Shown here: positions 58,743 through 64,000 of the stretch, piece after piece
Numbering within the stretch: position 1 is the first letter of the stretch
Layout: each line of letters begins with the position of its first letter
NCBI GenBank assembly: GCA_039519185.1
Contig: CM076847.1
Location: forward strand, 42,132,916-42,196,915
Length of the DNA stretch: 64,000 nt
Source of the DNA: Astragalus membranaceus
Taxonomy: Eukaryota; Streptophyta; Magnoliopsida; Fabales; Fabaceae
Reading direction: 5' to 3'
The notes under the pieces: generated by a model
The model's database searches: none
What the model was told of the DNA's origin: nothing
The model's input: only the letters and a program-made list of their open reading frames with translations
Made by a program: the position numbers and the translations under genes

Positions 58743-59259
58743 GTCTACCCTAGGGTTCAACATGCATACATCATTTCAATATACAAACCATCCTAAGAAG
58801 TCAACAATAATTACACGCATTGCTTACCTCAAAGAAAAGGAGCCGAGAAGAGGGGACATAATAGAATTGGGGAATATCCATGAACTTACCTCAAAGAAAG
58901 GGAGCAAAGAAGAGGGAACATGATAAGATTGAGGGAATGCATGAAAGAAAGAAGCATATAAGCAAAGAGGATAAGAAGAGGGACTATCTACCACTTTAAG
59001 CAAGAAGCGAACATAGAAGAAGAAGGGATAAATACACATGAATGTAACATGATAATGTGAGAATGCAATGGAATTGCCAAGATGCAATCAAGTAGACATG
59101 AGAGAAAGGAGAAGAAGAAGGAATGTTCTAAAATCTAGCAAACAAATGGCATAGAAAACAGAACAAAAGTAGGAAGAAGGGAGGTAAGATAAAGCATGTT
59201 AAATCAGCAAAGCAAATCACACATTCAATCAATCGGCTTGACCCACTTAAGAAAAAGAG
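58743..59259 (-). other. Ogre1 5' leader, part 2
   Basis: Resumes the leader cut at 12824. CTACCCTAGGGTTC matches the Ogre2 leader at about 54228. It contains an imperfect duplication (about 58823-58865 and 58878-58920, CTTACCTCAAAGAAA). No gene. Confidence 0.82.
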
Positions 59260-59277
59260 TCCCCAGCGGAGTCGCCA
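59260..59277 (-). other. Ogre1 primer binding site
   Basis: The coding strand reads TGGCGACTCCGCTGGGGA, two bases after the LTR end, one base different from Ogre2. Confidence 0.78.
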
Positions 59278-60073
59278 GCTGTCGCACCCCGAAAAATCCT
59301 TGGAGGGATTTTTCTTCGCAAACCGGGATTTTAGAGTCGCCACCAATACTTTTTAAAGGTAAAACATCGGAAAAACCTTTTTTGGAAAGCACTGGTCTTT
59401 GGAACCATTAGATTTGGGTTCGGGGGTCTAATTACGTATGCGGAAGGTATTAGAACCCCATAACGTCCCTTCAAAGAAGGGTTACCTTAACTAAATGTGT
59501 GATTTGCAAAGTTGATTCGAAAAAATGCTTTGTTTTTACCTCTTTTGTTGATGAATGACTTAATGAAAAATCTTTAGTTTTCGCGCTTGACGGAGAGTAT
59601 CCGCTCCTACGTATCTCCCGGTGCGATGGAGAATTCAAAGCAACGTAGTTCTTGTTTTTGAAAAATGTTTTATTTTGGAAAAGTGTTTGGTTTTTGAAAG
59701 GAAAAATGTTTTGGGTTTGTTGTGCTTGACGGAGAGTATCCGCTCCTACGTATCTCCCGGTGCGATGGAGAATTCAAAGCTACGTAGTTCTGGGTTGTCT
59801 AGAAAAAGGTTTTTGTTTTTACCTTGTTTAATTGTGAAAATTGAGCTTTCATGATGATCAATTGAGCAAAGGCTCCAAGTGACCACCATTAGCACTCCAT
59901 TGTTAATAATCATGCAAGCAAAGGCTTCGCAAGATTACTAACAAAGTTTTGATTTAGTGAAAATCTTTAGGAAAATTAGGCATTCATGATGATCAATTGA
60001 GCAAAGGCTCCAAGTGATCGCCACTAGTACCTCATTGTTAATAATCATGCAAGCAAAGGCTTCGCAAGACTAC

Positions 60074-62467
60074 TGTAACACCCCGGTATTTCTATTGACT
60101 AAAAATACCCAAGTGCACATTAGTAACACATCAGAGATATATTTCCTGCTTAGACACTGAATATCACTATAAATTTTTCGCTGAATATAACCCAAACGGT
60201 CTTATTTACAACAAGACAATATGGTTCTCAGACCATATACCATCAGCATCTATAGTATTCAGTATCGTACAAGGAAGCGGAAGAAAGACATACACTAAAT
60301 ACATAATGTCTTAGTATACAGACAACAAAAGGGAAATAAGCTTAATCATAAAGCTAGGCTATCAGCAACCAATCCGAGCTCAACCTACTCGTGCCTCTTG
60401 GATTTCCGCTGTCCCCGTGTCTCTGTAAAACAACAACATTTAAACAGTGAGATACAATCTCAGTGAGTTCTACCGAGACCCCTACTAACTCTCTCGGTTC
60501 AATTAAAAATCCTTTTTAAAATCATCACGACACCGACTGCAATAAAGTGCTAACCCCGGTGAACGTGAACAAACAAAGTGCGGCACCGACTGCAATAAAG
60601 TGCTAAAACCCGGTGTATCGCACAGTACGACACCGACTGCAATAAAGTGCTAAACCCCGGTGTACGTACAACAAACTCATGACATAACACCGACTGCAAT
60701 CCAGTGCTATATACCCGGTGAACCCCCTTACCAATAGTACATTCTCCTATTGGCACGGAGCCTAGGTTGGGGGAGCATGACTGCCCCGCCTAGTATGTCA
60801 AAACATGGGTCGTCACCCAACTCGATATATATATAAACATATATATCTACAGTACCATGAACCCACGGTCCATCAAATCAGACAATCAATGAAACACTTT
60901 AATCCACATTTTATAAAATCCAAGTTCACACTCGCAATCTAGTTGACCACTTTTCGACACAATTTTCAATATCAAAAACAGTTCATTTTGCCTTAGAACA
61001 CCTCAATCGGGTTCCCGGATCAAAAGTTATCGCGAAACGAAAAACAGTGTTTGGTTGCTGAAATTCTGCCAATTGGCGCGCGAGTGGCGCGTGGCGCGCA
61101 AACGGCGCGCGATCAGACAGGAAGTTCTGCCAATTGGCGCGCGGGTGGCGCGCGGCGCGCAAGTGGCGCGCTATCAGACAGCAGGGGGTCTGTCAAGGGC
61201 AGATTTTGGCGGTTTCGCGCGAAAATCGCCATTCCGCTTAATTCCGATTCTCGTTCCGATTGAAAACAGTTTTCACACACATATAATCAAACCCAATCAA
61301 CATCAAACAATCAATCAAAATCTTAATCAAATCGAAGTTTATCAAATTACGGCGATTTTCCAAATAACGGTTTTAAATCAAAATCTCTCGAATCAAATCA
61401 CCAAAAATTCCATTTTTAACACGACGCAACCCGAGACTCGCCCCAATCGATTCCTAACCCGAATCAGACAGTATCACATAATATTCCAGTCCAGCGAAAG
61501 CGATAAAACATTTTATCAATTAATTCGAAACATAAAATCCTAAACGTGAGTAGAACTCACCCTCGAAGCGTGTGCCGACACCGAGACTTCAAAATCGCCG
61601 AGACTTCGCCAAATCACCGAGACTTTCCGCGACACCGCTTTTCTGACAAAACCGCACGAACGTTCCCCGAATCAACTACACGCTCCAGCGACGTCCGCAA
61701 CCGCTCCCAAAGTTTCCCACTCGACTTCGAGGCATCCTTTTGACCGAATTACCGAATTCCCCGAAATCCTCCATGAATACTATTCATCATCTTCTCCAAC
61801 TTCTAATCACTATTCACACAAAACCCAATTTTGAACCCTAACCTTCAATTCTTCAAAAACTCCAAATCGGACTTCAATATTCGCGTATTCCACCTTGAGC
61901 TCGCTCCTCACCACCATTCTAGGCTTTCCTTTGCGCTTGAACCACAAAACCTCCATTTTTCCCTCTCAAATCGAAAATGGCAAAGTGAGAGAGAGAGAGA
62001 GTTGATGATGTTGATGTTGATACCAAATCGAAGAGGAAGTAACGCTGAGCATTTTTCGTGTTGGAAGGAAGTCGTTTTGTTGAGCCTAACCTTCCCCTTT
62101 TTCCTCTTCTTCTTCCTTCCCCTTTCTTTCTCTCTTCTTTTCTTTTTCTCTTCTCCTCTCTGTTTCTCGCGTGGCTTTCTTCTTTCTTTTCTTTCAATTC
62201 TTTTCTTTCCTTTCTTATTAACACACACACACACACGTATATACATATATTTATTTAATAAATATATGGCAACGTGCTCAAATTACCATATTGATCTAAA
62301 TCTCCTATTTCGATTCCGAAACTTCCTTGATCCGTATTATCCGGTTAACGATCCGATGACAACCAATAAATAATTTTAGCACTCAATAAATTTACCAGTC
62401 AAGTACTAAATTAATTTAATTGGGTTAACATCCAAATAATTCGGTTAATTATTTTGCGGATGTTACA
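60074..62467 (-). repeat. Solo chromovirus LTR (2394 bp)
   Basis: Plus-strand ends TGTAACACCCC and GGATGTTACA, flanked by ACTAC (60069-60073 and 62468-62472). Its left part resembles the LTRs at 1-2043 and 2719-3806 (GATACAATCTCAGTGAGTTC, ACGGAGCCTAGG-like blocks). It includes four diverged copies of ACCGACTGCAATAAAGTGCTA (60530-60720), a motif also found in ChrA LTRs (37448 and 37503). No coding region. Confidence 0.92.
61068..61190. repeat. GGCGCGC array in solo LTR (61-bp unit, two copies)
   Basis: GGCGCG starts at 61075, 61086, 61093 and 61104, and again at 61136, 61147, 61154 and 61165. Internal steps are 11, 7 and 11 bp, and the period is 61 bp. Units begin TTCTGCCAATT and end ATCAGACAG. 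Confidence 0.92.
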
Positions 62468-64000
62468 ACTACTAACAAAGTTTGATTTTGAAGAGTTTTC
62501 GCAAATGGATTGATTCTTGTTTAGGAAAAAGAAAATCTGTAAAAAAAAAAGAAACAGGGGGTGCAGTAGTAAAATAGGGCGTGGTTAGCAGAAAAGTGTT
62601 GCGTTTTAAAATAGTGGGTGCAGAAAACAGGCCCAGTTCGTTTTCTGTGAACTGGGCTGTATTCAATAAAGTGGGCTTGCGTAGGGGGATGCAAGCTGTT
62701 AAAACAAGGAGTGCATATAGAAACAGGGGTTGTATAAAACAAAAATGGGGTGTAAACAGCGAGACCAGCTGGTTTTTTACAGACTGGGCTGCATTGAAAA
62801 TGGGCTTGCGTAGGGGGGCGCAATAACGAAACAGATGGGTGCAAACAATAATCTGAAAAATTAAAATTAAAATTAACTAAAACCCTACATATATAAAGCA
62901 AAACCTAAAAATCTAAACCTAATTTCTACTTTCCTCACCGCCGCACTACATCAATTTCCTCTAACCCTAACCTTCACCTTCACCTTCTTCTCCTACAACG
63001 AACAGTGACCTCCCTCTTCTCCTCCGCTTTCTCCTCGCCGGTCCTCGCCCTCTTTTCTGCGTCGTTCGTCACCCTCTCTTCTCCTCTACTCTGTTTCGTT
63101 TCCCTTTCCTCCGTTCCAACTCTCTCTCTCTCAAACCTAATTCTGTTTCCCCTTTCTCTCCACCACCGAAAACACCAAACCGATTTCGTTTTCTTCTCTC
63201 ACTCACCGCCGTTCTCTCGTCCTCACCTCTCCAAAACCGGTTCTGTTTCCTTCTTGACGCGTTGGTTCGACGATGGAGGAGGGTGGTGCTACGGTTCCGT
63301 TGGTGTTAGGCGGTTGTTTGGTTGCTGTTGTTGACTGTTTGGGGGTGCGGTGGTGGAGGAAAAGACGGTGGTGAGGCGCGGTGACCATGGTGGTGTGGTG
63401 CGAGGATGGAGAGGAACAGTGGTGGCTGGTTCGGTTGGGGCTAAGGGTGATTGAAGGGTATTTCGGTTCTGTTGGTGGTGCGAAGGGGGCGTAGAGATTG
63501 ACGGTGTGAATGTGGCTTCTGTGATGGTGATTGATGGCGAGGTACGGTGGTTCACGGCGAAACTACGGTGGCCGGAGGTAAAATTTCACTCCTTTCTCTT
63601 TTCCTTTCCTCTCACTGTCTCAATCTCCCCCTCCCTGTATGTGTTTGCTTTGCTCTCTCCATTTTTTATTTTTCTCTCTTCTCTTGCTTTCTGATTTTGG
63701 AAACCTCTAAGCCCTAATTTCTAAAAAAAACAAAACTATTTCAAAAGAAATGCTGATTTCGTTTTTAACAGACCACTTCTAAACCCTAAATTTTTATTGA
63801 ACCTATATCAAGTTCATCCCTAATTTGAATTTTGTTTTTTCTGAAGACATTCTGAAAACCTCCCTAACTTCGTTTTATCTATTTTGTTACTAAGTTCATC
63901 ATTTTAGAAGAAACAAAAATATTTACATTCCTCTATTCGAGAATAAGAAAAAGAAAAAAAAAGCCAGGATCGACCTTTATTCCAGCTTCAGAAATAGTCT

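Larger units (their letters stand above)
3807..64000 (-). mobile_element. Ogre1: Tat/Ogre-type Ty3-gypsy retrotransposon, internally deleted, right end outside window
   Basis: Minus-strand element. The 3' LTR is at the left (3807-6984) and the 5' LTR starts at the right (59280 onward, running out of the window). Order along the minus strand: 5' LTR, PBS, leader, ORF1, gag fragment fused to an integrase fragment, 3' UTR, polypurine tract, 3' LTR. Lineage evidence: ORF1 upstream of gag, LTR over 3 kb, and a PBS shared with Ogre2. It is interrupted by the SIRE element (12825-58742) and a solo LTR (60074-62467). Most of gag, all of protease, RT and RNase H, and the N-terminal half of integrase are gone, so it is non-autonomous. 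Confidence 0.88.
59280..64000 (-). repeat. Ogre1 5' LTR, split by a solo LTR and cut by window end
   Basis: Own parts are 59280-60073 and 62468-64000, matching 3807-4600 and 4596-6120 of the 3' LTR. About 860 bp, including its TATA region, lie beyond the window. ORFs here repeat the low-complexity shadows of the 3' LTR. Confidence 0.9.

Noticed and set aside
61900..62260. ORFs rich in Lys/Glu or Phe/Leu/Ser on opposite strands
   Set aside because: Pyrimidine-rich tract within the solo LTR; low complexity on both strands.

Overview
The window is plant nuclear DNA made entirely of nested LTR retrotransposons. I see no host protein-coding gene, tRNA or rRNA. The families present are Tat/Ogre-type Ty3-gypsy elements (one with an extra ORF upstream of gag, one with a GT-AG intron between protease and reverse transcriptase, both with very long LTRs), a Ty1-copia SIRE/Maximus element, and Tekay-like chromoviruses. 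This mix suggests a dicot, most likely a legume (Fabaceae); that placement is inference from family knowledge.

Layout, oldest host outward to youngest guest. A probable solo chromovirus LTR (1-2043) is followed by 675 bp of AT-rich sequence and by the first 1.1 kb of another chromovirus LTR (2719-3806). 'Ogre1' (minus strand, 3807 to beyond 64000) sits in that second LTR. Ogre1 keeps ORF1 but has lost most of gag, protease, RT, RNase H and half of integrase. A SIRE-type copia element (plus strand, 12825-58742, TSD GTCTA) sits in the Ogre1 leader. A solo chromovirus LTR (60074-62467, TSD ACTAC) sits in the Ogre1 5' LTR. The SIRE 3' LTR is split by 'Ogre2' (minus strand, 20713-57375, TSD ACACC), which has a full but mutated gag-pol, a predicted 215-bp intron and no ORF1. 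Ogre2 is itself host to a 328-bp small LTR (21727-22054, TSD ATAAC), a plus-strand solo LTR (22734-25271, TSD GGTTG), a young chromovirus with one intact 1455-codon polyprotein (25490-34680, called ChrB here), and an older chromovirus with three in-frame TAG codons (36922-46126, TSD ACTTT, called ChrA). Four of the nested insertions and the copia element have matching 5-bp duplications, so the nesting order is well supported. By-eye LTR divergence runs in the same order: Ogre1 about 3%, SIRE about 1.4%, Ogre2 about 1%, ChrB about 0.3%; ChrA is about 1.2%.

The most interesting structure lies in the LTRs rather than in the ORFs. The copia element and the unrelated Ogre2 both carry an array of the palindrome TAATCGATTA, 9 and 13-14 copies at roughly 33-bp steps (with 21- and 43-bp variants). 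In both, the array lies directly upstream of the same core promoter string, TATAAATAGGA. Ogre1 has its own array (TGTCC, minus strand) directly upstream of its TATAAATA. The chromovirus LTRs carry analogous but sequence-different arrays of short GC-rich palindromes (GTCGCGAC, GCACGG-CCGTGC, GGCGCGC, GGCGCC) in mid-LTR; in at least two of them the flanking DNA is conserved while the motif is replaced. This looks like exchangeable, helically spaced enhancer-like cassettes in LTR promoters.

No element here is clearly autonomous. ChrB comes closest: its ORF is intact and only the first 224 bp of its 5' LTR are missing. Gene order in each element (gag, protease, RT, RNase H, integrase for gypsy; gag, protease, integrase, RT, RNase H for copia) fits its superfamily. 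Most remaining ORFs are antisense or low-complexity shadows.
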